Source: Gordionus sp. m RMFG-2023 (lineage: Eukaryota; Nematomorpha; Gordioida; Chordodea; Parachordodidae). From it: DNA of 64,000 nt. Location of the stretch: NCBI RefSeq assembly GCF_954871325.1, contig NC_088775.1, forward strand, positions 25,459,561 to 25,523,560. Reading direction: 5' to 3'. Below the pieces are notes generated by a model that was not told the origin of the DNA, ran no database searches, and saw only the letters and a list, made by a program, of their open reading frames with translations. Positions 1-11,862 of this stretch are shown piece after piece; within the stretch, counting starts at the first letter, position 1; every line of letters starts with the position of its first letter. The position numbers were made by a program, and so were the translations under genes.

Positions 1-530
1 ATTGCGCTTCTCAGAATTTTATCTAGTAGAATTAATCTTTGGTACCAAGATTTAAATTCAAAAATCAATTTGTCTCTAGATACATTAATATCCCCTAAAT
101 AAAATTCAGCCAAATATTTAATTTTTTTGAGATTAAGATTTAATATTTCCTCTGAAGGATTTATAGGCAATAAAATTTGTAAATTAGATAGCGCCATTTG
201 GCGAACCATAATTCTTTCATGAATTTGAGTCAGGAATGTGTCCAAAAGTGGAATATAAACTGTTATTTTATAATAATCCTCAATTGATTCGTATTTATAT
301 TATGATTCGTTTTTCTTGGTGCAAGTCTAAGCTTGAGGATCTCAAATTCATAAATTTGGCTTTCTCCTCAACAATCAAAAAAATTCATGATTCATGGTCA
401 ATATTATTTCTTAGTTTGAAGTTGCAATACAATAATATTGGCGATTCTCAGAGTCTCTGCCAAATACATATTATTCTTTTGAAAAACATTGCACAAAATT
501 GTTTTATAATTAAATAATTTATTTATACAT
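1..530 (-). pseudogene. hAT transposase relic (TTF-finger/ZMYM1-like), C-terminal half
   Basis: Read on the minus strand, about 240 down to 1 gives a continuous protein stretch beginning TFLTQIHERIM and continuing through LLPINPSEE and LAEFYLGD to FKSWYQRL. It lines up with the same segment of the two fuller hAT relics here (around 11340 and 19550). Just upstream on this strand is YYKITVYIPLLDTF, the conserved block before it. An in-frame stop and frame changes lie further 5', so this is a decayed copy, and it runs off the window edge before the dimerisation domain. Family knowledge: these are DDE transposases of the hAT group with a zf-TTF finger, a DUF4371-like core and a C-terminal dimerisation domain. 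Assignment rests on this internal homology and on the family pattern. Confidence 0.8.
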
Positions 531-849
531 TCCAATGCAAAGAAAAATCTGATGTCTATTGAATCCAATAAAGTATTATGATGAAATATTTGGTTCAGCC
601 TATTTCAAAATTTCTCCAAGTGTACTCAAAATAAGCTCTTTATATGTTTATCGTGTCATACTATTCTTTTATTTTATTAAAAATGTAAATAGTTTTGAAC
701 TTATTTTCAAAAATAATAAACAATAAAAATTATGTTCAAAAAAGCCATTTAAGGGAACCGAGCCCAAGGCCTGCAAAATGGGGGGGGGGTATAAAAAATG
801 GCCACCAGATCGTAGTGTCGCCGTCCGCCCATGATCAATACCTGTATTA

Positions 850-1650
850 TTCCATTGACATCTCTAAAGCCAATAATTTAACATCTCTATATTTTAAAAT
901 AAAATGTGGTTTTAAACAGAGATGCTTTTTATATATTTAACTTACTAATTAGCGATCTAATTAATTCATGTAAACTTCAAAATGTCGAATGGATCTGCTA
1001 CGCAGATGACATTTGTATTATTACTGAAGATTTTAATAATATTAATAACAACCTTACAACAATTTCTAACAACTTATATCATATGAACCTTAAAATTAAT
1101 TTTTATTAAACAAAAATTCTATCAAATTCCTTATTACATCACAATTTATTATTTAATAATAAAAATATTCTATTCACTAAGTCACTTAATTATTTAAGTG
1201 TCATCATTGACCATAAGGGTTCCACTAATCCCAATATTACATCCAAACTTACAAAAACCACTAACAAATACTACTCTATAAACAAATTATGGCAAATATT
1301 ATTATAAATAAATTTAACAAAGGTATATTACAAAATCCAATCTCAAAAAAATACAAACTTTCATTTATAAATCTATAAAAAACATTCTTAATATCAGATT
1401 TCCTTCTCTCATCTCCAAATCTGGAACTCACCTAATATCCTCCCATTACACAAACTACTTATATAGGAAAGTATTAATATTATGTCATACTCTAAAACAC
1501 TCACAACACAGTAATATCACTAAAGCTTTAAAACATACAGCTATTAACCGCAAAAACAAAAGACAATACTACACCTACTATAAATCATGATATGGTCACG
1601 CTATAAATATTCTAAATACAATGTTGGTAAATTATTCCTGATCAACATTT
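850..1650 (+). pseudogene. non-LTR (LINE) reverse transcriptase relic
   Basis: Forward translation gives KCGFKQRC, which resembles the GxxQGxxLSP turn of reverse transcriptases, then FNLLISDLINS, and then the catalytic motif YADDICIITEDF around 995-1035. After that come a thumb-like stretch (LTTISNNLYHMNLKINF) and a palm/thumb segment containing LNYLSVIIDHKG around 1190-1215. The order matches the C-terminal half of a LINE reverse transcriptase. Several stops and frame changes are present, the 5' part is missing, and there is no clear tail. The LINE clade cannot be fixed from this much. Confidence 0.8.
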
Positions 1651-1779
1651 CACAAAATAAATCTCATCTAAAAGTTTTGTTTAGTCAAACTATTCTTGAA
1701 TAATAAATAATATATATAAATATACATTATAAATAAATATTTTTATAAAAATTACATTACAAAAAAAAAAAATAATAAT

Positions 1780-2045
1780 GGCAGAGGTTGCGCACCCCCA
1801 TTCGGGGATAAATAGAAAATATTATATTTTAGGCTGCGTGCCCCCTTGGGGGTAAATAAGAAAATTCTAGACTATGTGCCCGTAAATTGGGGTAAATAGA
1901 AAATTATAGGCTGCGTGCCCCCAAATGAGGGTAAATAAGTAAATTATAGGCTAAGTGCCCCCAAATGTGGGTAAATAAGTAAATTATAGGCTAAGTGCCC
2001 CTATTTGGGGATAAATAAAATTATAGGCTAGGTGCCCCAAATGGA
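1780..2045 (+). repeat. 38-40 bp minisatellite, about 6-7 units
   Basis: A unit of the form TTATAGGCTAAGTGCCCC, an A/T spacer, GGGGTAAATAA recurs with starts near 1831, 1869, 1908, 1948, 1988 and 2025, a period of 38-40 bp. An eroded unit lies upstream near 1784. Each unit holds a short C-run and a matching G-run, so each could fold as a small hairpin. No open reading frame is associated with it. Confidence 0.85.
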
Positions 2046-2207
2046 ATCTTTTTTTTGTAGATTCAAACATAACACTGTTTTTTGTAATCAAGCCTTTTTT
2101 TGTAAATTCTAACATTATTTTTTTGTAAAACTAACTCTGTTTTTTGAAAATTCTAGCGTTTTTTAAAACTAACTTTGTTTTTATTAATAAAAAGTATCGC
2201 TTTTTAT
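2045..2207 (+). repeat. AT-rich ~85 bp tandem array, left segment
   Basis: Repeated blocks of the form TTTTTTGTAxATTCTAACATT, TTTTAAAACTAACTTTGTTTT and AAAAGTATCG occur. The same blocks resume at 8097-8424 and at 12178-12400. The three segments look like one array split by insertion of hAT-A and hAT-B. Confidence 0.8.
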
Positions 2208-2615
2208 TAGTGCTGTGAAGTAACGTCAAAAAAGTAACGTCGTTACTAACGACTTTACTTTTTTTGAAGAAAAGGAACGCCATTCGTTACCTTCATCTAA
2301 AGGTAACGAGTAACGGTAACGCGTTTCTTTTTTTGAGTAACGGTAACGCAAAACGTTACTTTACTCGTTACTTTTTATTTTTTCTTAAAAAATATCAAAG
2401 AAAAACATATTTATTGTATTATAAAATTACTTTTATTTATTTTTTATTTTTTAATTCTTAATATTAATAATTTAAGCCGAGTTTTAATTCATATCAACCA
2501 CTTCCAACATTTTTTTTAAATTCTTGTTGTTAAGTCGAAATTAATATTCAATCAAAATTCAAAGTAAATATAATCATATTATTAATTAATTTATAATTTA
2601 TTTTAAAAGAATATT

Positions 2616-3069
2616 ATGTCCATAGTACTTACTTCTTCAGATGAAGAAGATTTAACCCTTCCCTGGCCCCAGTTTGAATTATATTTTAAACCAATTAAGA
2701 AAATTAATGGTACCAAGTCTACACTTTGTAAATCTAAATCATGTCCCAACGCAAATAACTCAACGTCAATGTCAAGTAGCTCAAGCTTAAAAAAACATTT
2801 GAAGGTAAAGAATGAATTAATATTCCTTTATTCAACACACACACTAGAATATTTTCAGATAATGATAAACTTTTTTGGATCAGGAAATGAATGAAGATCT
2901 CTGTGAAGATGATCTTTCAAGCTTTTTTCAAAATAAAGATATTTCCTTAAATATTTTTAATAAATTCCCCGAATTGAAATTTTTGTTTATTAAATATAAC
3001 ACCACTCTCCCATCCTCTGCGCCAATTGAACGTGTGTTAAGCACGGCAAAAGCGCTCATGTTTATCTGA
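2616..3069 (+). pseudogene. internally deleted hAT transposase (BED N-terminus joined to C-terminal dimerisation part)
   Basis: The first frame begins MSIVLTSSDEEDLTLPWPQF, a short acidic start, then FELYFKPIKK with two cysteines (CKSKSC) and a SLKKHLKVKN stretch resembling the end of a BED finger. About 60 bp later another frame gives FIKYNTTLPSSAPIERVLST, the hallmark of the hAT C-terminal dimerisation domain (usual form: LP..SA..ER.FS.A). The several hundred residues expected between them are absent. This belongs to hAT-A and differs from the TTF-type hATs nearby. The finger lacks clear histidine spacing, so the BED call is moderate and the dimerisation call is firm. Confidence 0.75.
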
Positions 3070-3177
3070 TCAAAATTTTGAAAATTAATTGTTGTTAAAA
3101 ATAAATAAAAAATTGTTACATAAAGATGTTATCTTATAATATAATTTTTGTATAATTTTATTCATATTATAATTATA

Positions 3178-3206
3178 CTAGTAGGTAGCCCGTCAAAAAT
3201 GACGGG
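3178..3206 (-). mobile_element. Helitron-like 3' terminus (hairpin plus CTAG)
   Basis: On the minus strand a perfect 7-bp stem with a 4-nt loop (CCCGTCA, TTTT, TGACGGG) is followed 7 nt later by CTAG and then T. Helitrons end in a short hairpin a few bases before CTRR and insert before a T. A near-identical plus-strand terminus lies at 60835-60870. No Rep/helicase coding is visible and the 5' end was not found. Confidence 0.45.
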
Positions 3207-3558
3207 GAATGAAAATTTTTTTCTTACTTTTATCTAGATGTTACCTGTTATTTGAAAATAATATTTAATTTTTATTCTTTTTACCCCCTCCCCACTTCAG
3301 GCCAGGTTCAATCCATTAAAACTAAGTGTAAATACTATGGTTTGAGTAAAAATAAATTCAAAGCATTTATTTGATAATACCAATATTATTTGTTAAATAT
3401 TACTAATTACTTATACCTAATATTTAATATTTAATATTAAGAAAAATTCCCAGGCAAAGTCCAAAGCTTATTAATTATGAAAAATTATTCCAAGCCCAAT
3501 GAAAGATCATAATAATTTTGTTAGTTGAGAACTGTAAAATACTTAAATAATCATAATG
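3207..3558. repeat. diverged repeat module, no gene
   Basis: AT-rich sequence without coding potential. The segment from about 3300 to 3558 is a diverged copy of 5700-5950: shared runs include AAATACTAT, TTAAATATTAC, ATACCTAATATT, AAGCCCAA and TAGTTGAGxACTG. Confidence 0.55.
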
Positions 3559-3819
3559 CATTGGCGTACGCAGCGTGGGGGGGGGCAGGGGGATAAATCC
3601 CCCCCCCCCCAAGCCAAAAAATGCAGATGCCGGATATATTTTTCAAAAATATTATTGTTTATAATTTATATTTGTTAATATTTATTCGTATCAATATATA
3701 TTTAATTACATTTATTATCACATTTATCTACTAAGTTATTTTATCAATTAATTTCGATTTCAAGTTTTCCGGCGTAATATTTACTTATTATTTTCAAAAT
3801 TTTAGTCAAATAACAATTA

Positions 3820-5146
3820 TTTCTGAAACTTCTTGTCCAACAGAGAAAAAGAAATTGCAACCTTGTCCAACAAGATAGAGTCTCTGCCATCAAGCAGTAA
3901 CAGCTTTTAAGGAGTTAGAAGAGCCAATTATTTGCTATTACTGAAATATCACAATGGCCTGAAAGAAATATTTCCTCAGAAGCAAAAAAATTAATGGATT
4001 CAATGCTTATTCCAAATTTTATTTCTCATTAGAATCTATTATTTAATTATACAACTATTTTAAGTATTACTTTTCAAAAACATGACATTGACTTGATTAA
4101 GAAGATGAGAATAGAGGAGAGCATTTTATCAGAACTCAAGGAAATTAGGGTTAATGTTGATAAAGAATTATATATTTTATTATTAAGTCAAAAGCAGAGC
4201 TATAAGGGTTTAATATTTGTCTCCCTCGACTTGTAGCAAGGCAAGCTCTTCGTTAAAACATTAATATAGGATCAGTAGAAGAGTATATCTTAAATACAGA
4301 TACATTTATAACCCAAATAAATGAATTTTTAATTCATCATGCAGCACTTACTAATCTGCTAATATTACTTCCACAAAAGCCTTACCAACCTTTTTCAGAT
4401 GATAGAAAAAAAAATATTTGTTAGATTTTTATTATGAAGATGTTAAAGTATCTTATGATGCCTTACTAGCTGAATAACTATGTTTATAAGATTAACTATG
4501 GTTGATATAGTCCCAAAAAATGCTATGGATGCTCTGCATTATTTCAAACACATTTTAGATTAAATTCTCAATGTATTAAAAGGGTTTATAAACTCTTCCC
4601 TTAGTAAACTAATGAGAGAACTTCTCTTTTTAAGAAGAATAACAGAGGCCTGCAGAAGTACCATTTGCAGGGCACGGCCTGGATTTTTTTTAAAGATTTT
4701 TTACCGCCCAGCCTTGGTTATTCAGGTCCGGCCCGGCTTTTTTAGGCCCGACTCAGCTTTTTTTTTAAAATTTACAGGCCCGGCCCGGATTTTTTTAATA
4801 TACATTATATTTATTTTTGATTTTTTAGCTAATAATAACGATTTCAAAAATAGGCTATTTAAAAAATAAAGCCCGGATTGGGTGTTTTTTTAAAATAATT
4901 CAGGCCCGGCTTGGGTGTTTTTTTTAAAAAATTTCGGGCCCGGCCCGGGTATATTTAAAAAAATTAAAATACTGTCCGGCCCGGGGGCCGGGCCTAAAGG
5001 TCTCTGAAAAACATACCAAGAAGTACAACATCTGAAAGTAGGTTGAAAGGTTTGGATCTTTTGAATATTCATAGGCATTTGACGACAAGCAAGGATGAGA
5101 TAATTGAAAAATTAGCTCAATCACAACGAAGATTGGATTTTACATT
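3820..5146 (+). pseudogene. hAT transposase relic, C-terminal half, split by a MITE
   Basis: Recognisable pieces in order: SLPRLVARQALR-like sequence and SVEEYILNTDTFITQINEFL around 4225-4330, then VPKNAMDALHYFKHI around 4510-4555, LLFLRRI near 4620-4640, and after the inserted MITE a continuous stretch TTSESRLKGLDLLNIHRHLT through QSQRRLDFTL to a stop at about 5147. The last part matches the ends of the relics at 11862 and 19016 position for position. Numerous stops and frame changes make it a pseudogene. The junction LRRI / (MITE) / KNIPRSTTS shows that the MITE landed in the dimerisation domain. Confidence 0.8.
4643..5006. mobile_element. 364-bp hAT MITE with GGCCCGGCCCGG subterminal repeats
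   Basis: The left end CAGAGGCCTGCAGAAG and the right end (inverse of CAGAGACCTTTAGGCC) bracket repeated GGCCCGGCCCGG motifs alternating with T/A runs. Ends and subterminal motifs match hAT-E (40590-42417), so this is probably a deletion derivative of that family. The target duplication is not convincing (5 of 8 bases). Proline/glycine-rich open frames here come from the GC repeats and are not genes. Confidence 0.8.
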
Positions 5147-5376
5147 GTAAATATATAACATACAAATGCAATTATTCCTAAGAAACTTTTTGTGTAAAGG
5201 CTCAAAAAATCAAATGGGTCATTTAAGTGATTCTTTACATATAATTTTTTTATAATTCACATTAATTTAAAATTGTGTATTAGAAATAGTTATTAGTCCT
5301 AATAAATTTATGCTTGATATTTTTAAAAAACAATTATATTTCTTAAAAAAATTTATTATCCCCCCCCCCCCCAGAC

Positions 5377-7540
5377 CAAATTTGTATTTAAAAATACAAT
5401 CAAAATTCAGATTTTCATGGGCCTTGATTTTTTGATCAGGTCAAGCCCATGCCTGCAAAAAATTTTGTTTTGGGCCAATGTCTGACCTATAATTAATAAT
5501 AAAAAAATTCTCAAGCGTCCAAGCTCATAATAATTTTGAAAAATTTTCCCTAAGCCTAGCCCAATATAATTTATAAAAATATTTTCCAAGCCCAGCCCAA
5601 CCCATAATAATTTTATAAAAAATATTTTCTCAAACCTGGCCAACCGATAGTAATTTTCAAATTTATTTTCCAAGCCTGAAGATAGGTAAATCTCTAAAAA
5701 CCATAGTCTATTTTAACCGAGCTCACCCCAACCAAGGCCAACCCATTAAGATTAAGAGTGAATACTATTTTTTTGAATAAAAATATATTTAAATTAGATT
5801 TTACATGAGGGCCATATAAATATTCTATGTTAAATATTACACCTATGCCTAATATTAAAAAACCCAAACCAGGTCCTCGCACTTGGTTTTCTCAAACCCG
5901 CAAAAGATAATAATAATAATGATAGTTGAGGACTGAAATAAAATATATAAAAAGTCACAATGCATTTAAAAATACAATCAGAATATGAAAGTTGCATGGG
6001 CATTGGTTTGTCATCAAAATAAATTTTCAGGCCAATTTCTAGCCCATATTAAAATTAAAAAATTTACAGGAATCTTAGACTATAATAATTGTTAAAAAAT
6101 GTTTCTCAAGCTATGTCCAAGTCCATATTAATGGTGAAAAATATTTCTCAAGCCCAGGAAAATCCAAATATTTTATTTTGATCCAGAAAAATAGGTCTGA
6201 TTTAAAGGTTTATAAGAATTAAATCTGTCTAATTTCAAAATTATCATCTAATGAAGAGTAAATATCTGATTTACCTATGATTCTACTGGCGAGCTCCTGG
6301 CATTTATATGAAATTCATGAATACATATTGAAGTACCATGCTGAAAATATGTTCATCCTAATTTAAATTTTAAACAAACCAAATGATTTATTACTTAGTT
6401 ACAAAATATAAAATTAAATTTAAGAAATTGTTATTAAATTACAATAGAAAAAATAAAAAGATATGTCTAAGTTAACAAAATAATAGGAGGTTAACTTCAA
6501 TCATAGTTTAATTATATATAAGTAAAACAAAAAGGTCATACATTTAATCAAAAATGTTATAATAAGTTATGAATAACATACAATCTACAATTATGAAGTT
6601 ATGAGTAAATATACAAAATTTTCCTATCTTATGAGGTGTTATTTATATTTATTTTGGGATTATTCTATAATTTTCCATTATTTTTATAAAATATAATGAT
6701 ATATTTAGTAATTTTATTTATGTTATTTATTTATATTTGTAATTTAAATCTAAAAATTTATTCTTGCTAGATAAGAGTTTTGTGTTACCAAGGTGTGCTT
6801 TGTCCCTTCCATATCTCTCTTATCTTTTCTGAAACCCTAATATAATGGTATAAAATTCTAAATTATACATAAATTCAAGAATTAAAATAGTATTTAAATA
6901 AATCTCTTATTACTATTGAATGGGTACTTGCCATTTAAAGTTCTACCTTATTCCTATTGAATTGATACTTGATGCATTTAAAGTTCTATTTACCCCTAAA
7001 TATTCAGGAATATGTATAATATTATGTGTGTATTCAGTGTATTCAATACACAAGCAAAATTTTAAAAATGTCAACTATTAATGAATTTATGAAAGTTGCA
7101 TGGGATATGGTTTTTTGATCAGGCCTGGCTATGTCTGCAAAAAAAATTTCAGACCAATCTATAATCCATATTTAAAATTCAAAAATCTTAAATCTTAAAG
7201 CACCTCTATTTTAAATTTTATCCAATATGATTTCCATCATATTTTTAAATTTTGATATCATGCTCAGGGTATACATTGCAACAATTTTACCTCTTTTTCT
7301 CTTAAATTTAAATATTTTTATAAAATTTATTAATAAAGTATATTATATTTAATACCATGCACATAAACTAAATAATTACCCTTCAACCCCATCAGCTAGT
7401 ATGGTAATAATAATAAACGGCAGAATTTTAAAAATATCAGCTATTAATTAATATATATGTAATTAATATTTTAAATTTAATTATATTCAAGTTGGTGCAT
7501 GCTTAATACGCCTTTGAAACTTTAATATATATATAATTAA
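5377..7540. repeat. diverged tandem modules inside hAT-A, no gene
   Basis: AT-rich sequence with repeated motifs such as AAGCCCAGCCCAA, GCATGGGC and TTTTTGATCAGGCC at about 5410, 5990 and 7100, and AATACAATCA at 5390 and 5960. It appears to be two to three decayed copies of one ~550-bp module. Between 6240 and 7080 I see nothing coding. Confidence 0.5.
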
Positions 7541-7544
7541 TATT

Positions 7545-7630
7545 TTAAATTTATTTATATTCAAGTTGGTTCATGCTTAAAGCATATTGCCTTTGAAACG
7601 GAAGGCTTGTGTTCGATTCTCGTAGAGAGT
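7545..7630 (+). repeat. tRNA-like (SINE head) sequence, degenerate
   Basis: The stretch GTTGGTTCATGCTTAAAGC resembles an A box/D arm, and GTGTTCGATTCTCG matches a B box (GTTCGATTC). The anticodon stem does not pair well, so this is not a working tRNA. The first half is duplicated just upstream (about 7460-7530). Confidence 0.4.
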
Positions 7631-7633
7631 AAA

Positions 7634-7803
7634 AAATTAACATCACACTATATAGTCTCCTTAAATTTAGAATACATTAGGGAGATACGAAAACGATCGT
7701 GTTTTGATTATGGAGATAAAATTAACATTAAACTATATAGTCTCCTTAAATTTAAAATACATTAGGGAGATTCGAAAACGATCGTGTTATGATTATGGAG
7801 ATT
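7634..7803 (+). repeat. ~87 bp tandem duplication
   Basis: Two copies of a block holding ACTATATAGTCTCC, ACATTAGGGAGAT, CGAAAACGATCGTGTT and GATTATGGAGAT lie head to tail with a handful of differences. No coding is seen. Confidence 0.8.
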
Positions 7804-8096
7804 ATATATATTAGATATGAAAATTTTATTATAAAAAGATCTTATCTTATATGTTCTTTTTGTATAGTTTTATTTTATTATATATTGTCGGAAAAAAATA
7901 AATATTTTTTTGCATTATATATAACATTTAATTTTTTTAAGTAACGAGTAGCCCGTTACTTTTTTGAAAAGTCTGTAACGCGCGTTCCTTTTGTAAAATG
8001 GTAACGAGTAACGGTAACGCGTTCCATTTTTCAGATGTAACGAGTAACGGTAACGCGTTTCTTTTTTGTAGTAACTTTTACAGCACTACTTTTTAT

Positions 8097-8424
8097 AATC
8101 TAACCTATTTTTTTGAATATTATAACATTGTTTTTTAAAACTTGTTATTTTAATAAAAACTATAGGTTTATGTAATCAAACTTATTTTTTTGTATATTCT
8201 AACATTGTTTTTTAAAACTAACTTTATTATTTTTTAATTAAAACTATCGGTTTATTTAATCAAGCTTATTTTTTTGTATATTCTAACATTGTTTTTTAAA
8301 ACTAACTTTAAAAGTGTCGATTTTTATAATCTAACCTATTTTTTTGTATATTCTAACATTGTTTTCTAAAACTAACTTTGTTTTATTAATAAAAATCGGT
8401 TTATTCAAACCTATTTTTTTGTAT
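8097..8424 (+). repeat. AT-rich ~85 bp tandem array, middle segment
   Basis: This continues the array of 2045-2207 after the right flank of hAT-A, with about four units of the CTAACCTATTTTTTTG / TATTCTAACATTG / AAAACTAACTTT type. hAT-B inserted at its end. Confidence 0.8.
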
Positions 8425-9239
8425 CATAGGCGTAGCCAGGGGGTGGACAAGGGAAAATCCCCCCCTTCAGATAATATATCACTTTTCATAAATATCATTT
8501 TAAACTAATAAAAAATACGTTCCCCCCTCCCCACTCCCTGTCTCTCAAAAATGTATGCATATATCTTCTTAAACAATAATGAAAGAAATAATGAGAGTTA
8601 ATAATTTTTTAAACTTAAACTATTGACTATAATTTATATTTTTTAAAAAGATTTATATATAAATATATATAAAAAAAGTGATACCAAAAATGCATTAAAA
8701 AATGAAGTATAAGCCATATATAAGTCATAAGACAAAAGTCAATTTTATATAATTATTATTAATAGATCTATAAAAATACTAAGTAAAATAATATATAAAT
8801 ATGATTTTTTATAATTTTATATAGTGAATTATTTTAATTTATTTTTCTTAATAAAAGTAAAATTTAATTACAAAATTATTAATAAAATTAATTTATAAAT
8901 TTAATAAAAAATTAACATAACCATATTCCCATTTTTTTTAAATTTCCTTCCAATTTATTTTTAAAATATATTTTGCAATTTTTTGACCGAGCAACAAGCA
9001 TTATATTTGTTTTAAGATTGATATGGACATCAGAAAATATCTTTTAAAGAATGTAAATGAAAAAGGTAATTCTATATTTATTATAATAAACATTAATTTC
9101 CTACCAAGATCATCATCGCAAGAAAATTTCAATTTCAAGTGAAAATAGGGTATCAGGAATATTATGTAACAATCATGAAAATATACCAAAAAAGAAGGAA
9201 ATTAGAATAAATTTAACAAGGATTGATGAACGTATATTT

Positions 9240-11862
9240 TATATTTATAATGAATTTATATATCTTTTTTTAGTGATGTTGCTGGGAGATAATAATTCTC
9301 TAAATATAAGAGACTTAATTCAAGTAAGAACTATTTGAATATTAACATAATTATTATTATTAGTTGTTATTGATTCTCAAAAAGATGATCAAATATTAGA
9401 TATTATGCTCAAGAATGAGAAAAGTAATCCTATCATCCAGGTAGTCCCAATAGGTATTTTATTTTAATATCATTATGTAATTTGCATTTTTTTAAGTTAA
9501 TGTTGTTGATGAAAGATCTGCAGTAAATCTTATACAGTCAAAAGTTCAAAATATGGATAGTAAAATTTTTATTTTAAAAATATGTAAATAGTTTATTTAG
9601 GTACTTTACCATTTGACATAAGTAATTATGTTCAATTGGATGTAGTCCCCAAAGACTTTAATATACTAGATAGTATATATAGGCCACCCAATAATTTTTC
9701 CAAGAGATCATTCTAGAAGAAAATTTTAGTTTAATTGGTTTACCACTTGGCCTTGGTTGGCTTATTCACCTTCACAAAATGGGGCTTATTGTAAATATTG
9801 TGTTCTATTTGGACCAAAGTATGCTGGTAGGTGAACAAAAATTAAAGCGACTTGTGAATTGCCCATATAGACGTTGGAAAGATGCAGGAGAGAATTTTGA
9901 AAATCATCAAAACAATTTATACCATAAAAATACACAAAATATTATATCATCTCTTAGAGCAATTAATGCTAATGATAGAGATTCTATAATTCATATAATA
10001 GGTAAACCAATAAAAATTATTATAAGAGAATTATTTATTTTTTATAAAGATCAAGGTAAAAAGAAAATAGCAAATGAAAATAGACGAAAAATATCTCCTA
10101 TAATAGATGCAATAATTACATGTGGAAATCAATGTATGGCATTAAGAGGTCATCGAGATTCAGGTTGTATATTTAAGGATGATACAAATGAAAATGATGG
10201 GAACTTTAGAGCTATTCTCAGAAACCAAGCAATTGGAGATGATGAGCTCAGGCCCCACCATTCAAAACGAAATCATTGATGTGTGTAATGATTTAATATT
10301 AAGAAAGGTAGTAGCCTTAATTAACAAATATCCATTCTTTTCAGTCTTGGCAGATGATCAACTGATATATCTGGCATAGAGCAAATGTCCTTGTGTGCTC
10401 GATATTTATATTCTGAAAATGGTAAAATTTATTTTATATAAATTATTATCATTTATATAGATGAAGTTCAAATAAAAGAAGACTTTTTGCAATTTATTCC
10501 GATTCAAGATATGAGAGGTGAATGTCTTGCTAACACAATTGATGTTCATCTTAAAAATTTAAAATTAATGTTAATTTTATGCGGGGACAAGGATATGATG
10601 GTGCCCCTGCTATGAGTGGACATTTAAATGGTGTTCAATCACATTTAATAAAAAAATATCCTACTGCAATTTATGTACATTGTGCATCGCTTTCCCTAAA
10701 TCTAGCCATTTCTGATTGTTGCTCAATTCCCGTTATTCGTAGTACCATGGGTTTATTAAACTTTTATTTTAATTATAATCATATATTTAAAAAGGCACAA
10801 TAGGAAAGGTATATGATATGCTCAAGTATCCAAAAAGATCTAATGTCCTCAAAAATATTCTGGCAAAGGAAGAATTTGGCAATAATCATCATAAACTTGT
10901 GAAAATGTGCCCTACAAGATGGATCCTACGACATGAATCGGTTGCAGTTTTTCTTGAATTAGTTGTCCCGATAATTGTTGCATTGGAGGAAATATGTGGA
11001 TGAACAGATACATCAGTGGTGGAAGAAGCCAATGGAATCTTGAAAGCCATTCAAGATCCTGAGTTTTTATTGGCCATTAATTGCATTAACACTCTCTTCT
11101 GCCACACAATATTATTATGCAGAGCCTAGAAAAGAGTGAACCAAGATATGGTTCAGGCATTGATCTTAGCTGAAGATGCATATAATGCTATTTTACAGAT
11201 AATAAAAAATGCTAATTGTGAATTTAGAACGATTTTTAACAAAGTTAAGAATAAAGTGCAATCTTATAATATGATAATAAGCATGCCAAGAATAGTATCA
11301 AGACAAGTACATAGGAATAATATTTCCTTGGAGTATTACAAAATTATTATTTTTATACCACTTATGGACACTTTTTTAACTCAGATTAAAGAACGTTTAT
11401 TAAACCATAAACTTTTGCTAAGTAACTTTCAAATTTGTTATCCTCTAATCCATCTGTAAACATTTCGGATGACATTTATATAATTTTTATTTGCAAGATA
11501 TGGTAGGGACCGACTTAGAAGTAATAAGTGAATTTAAATATTGGTTTGCCAATTTAAAAAGAATGGATATAAAGCCTGATAATGCATTAAATGCACTGAA
11601 TATTTGTAAACACACACTAATTGAATTTCCGAACATTACAAAATTATTTCAAATTTTAGCATGCCTCCCAATTACGACATGTACAAATGAAAGAAATTTC
11701 TCTAATTTAAGAAGACTAAAAACATACTTACGAAATACTACTTCGCAAAATAGATTAAATGGTTTAGCGCTATTAAATATTCATCGGGAATTAACACCAG
11801 ATAATACTGAAATAATTAATGAATTATCAAATTCTAAAAGAAAATTAGATATAACATTATAA
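9240..11862 (+). pseudogene. hAT transposase of hAT-B (zf-TTF, DUF4371-like core, dimerisation domain)
   Basis: Short exons near 9260-9560 (for example VVIDSQKDDQILDIM) separated by AT-rich GT...AG stretches precede the zf-TTF block around 9750-9900 (WLAYSPSQNGAYCKYCVLFG, then LVNCPYRRWKDAGENFENH). Next come IIDAIITCGNQCMALRGHRD at 10110-10160 (DUF4371 core), SVLADD at 10342, MRGQGYDGAPAMSGHLNGVQ at 10579 with KYPTAIYVHCASLSLNLAIS, PTRWILRHESV at about 10910, IIIFIPLMDTFLTQIKERL at 11345 and the dimerisation domain TTCTNERNFSNLRRLKTYLR at 11670-11730, ending KLDITL. A 39-bp intron fits at 10422-10460. At least four frame breaks, including one after the finger and one before VEEANGIL, make it non-functional. 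It resembles ZMYM1-like hAT proteins. Confidence 0.88.

Larger units (their letters stand above)
3559..5376 (+). mobile_element. hAT relic (TTF type) nested in hAT-A
   Basis: The left end reads CATTGGCGTACGCAGCG followed by a G-run and a C-run, the same terminal design as hAT-B and hAT-D. A C-run at about 5361-5374 marks the eroded right end, where no clear terminal repeat remains. The coding remnant (3820-5146) runs forward. The flanks align with the uninterrupted paralogous module near 5945, supporting the inserted limits. Confidence 0.65.
2208..8088. mobile_element. hAT-A, defective hAT element with nested insertions
   Basis: The left end reads TAGTGCTGTGAAGTAACG and the right end is the inverse of TAGTGCTGTAAAAGTTAC. 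Both are followed inward by clusters of a GTAACGAGTAACGGTAACGCG-like motif, typical of hAT subterminal transposase-binding repeats. Flanks carry a perfect 8-bp target duplication CTTTTTAT at 2200-2207 and 8089-8096. The 5.9 kb interior keeps only a BED-like N-terminus and a dimerisation-domain C-terminus of its own protein (2616-3069). The rest is another hAT relic (3559-5376), diverged repeat modules and tRNA-like sequence, so this is a non-mobile shell unless helped in trans. Confidence 0.88.

Noticed and set aside
4612-5124. Proline/glycine-rich open frames on both strands
   Set aside because: They are translations of the GGCCCGGCCCGG repeats of a hAT MITE; no independent coding evidence.
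5407-5882. Minus-strand frames with repeated GLGLGxIFxNY
   Set aside because: Product of decayed tandem modules (AAGCCCAGCCCAA motifs), not a repeat protein.
7545-7630. Functional tRNA gene
   Set aside because: B box is good, but anticodon and acceptor stems do not pair.
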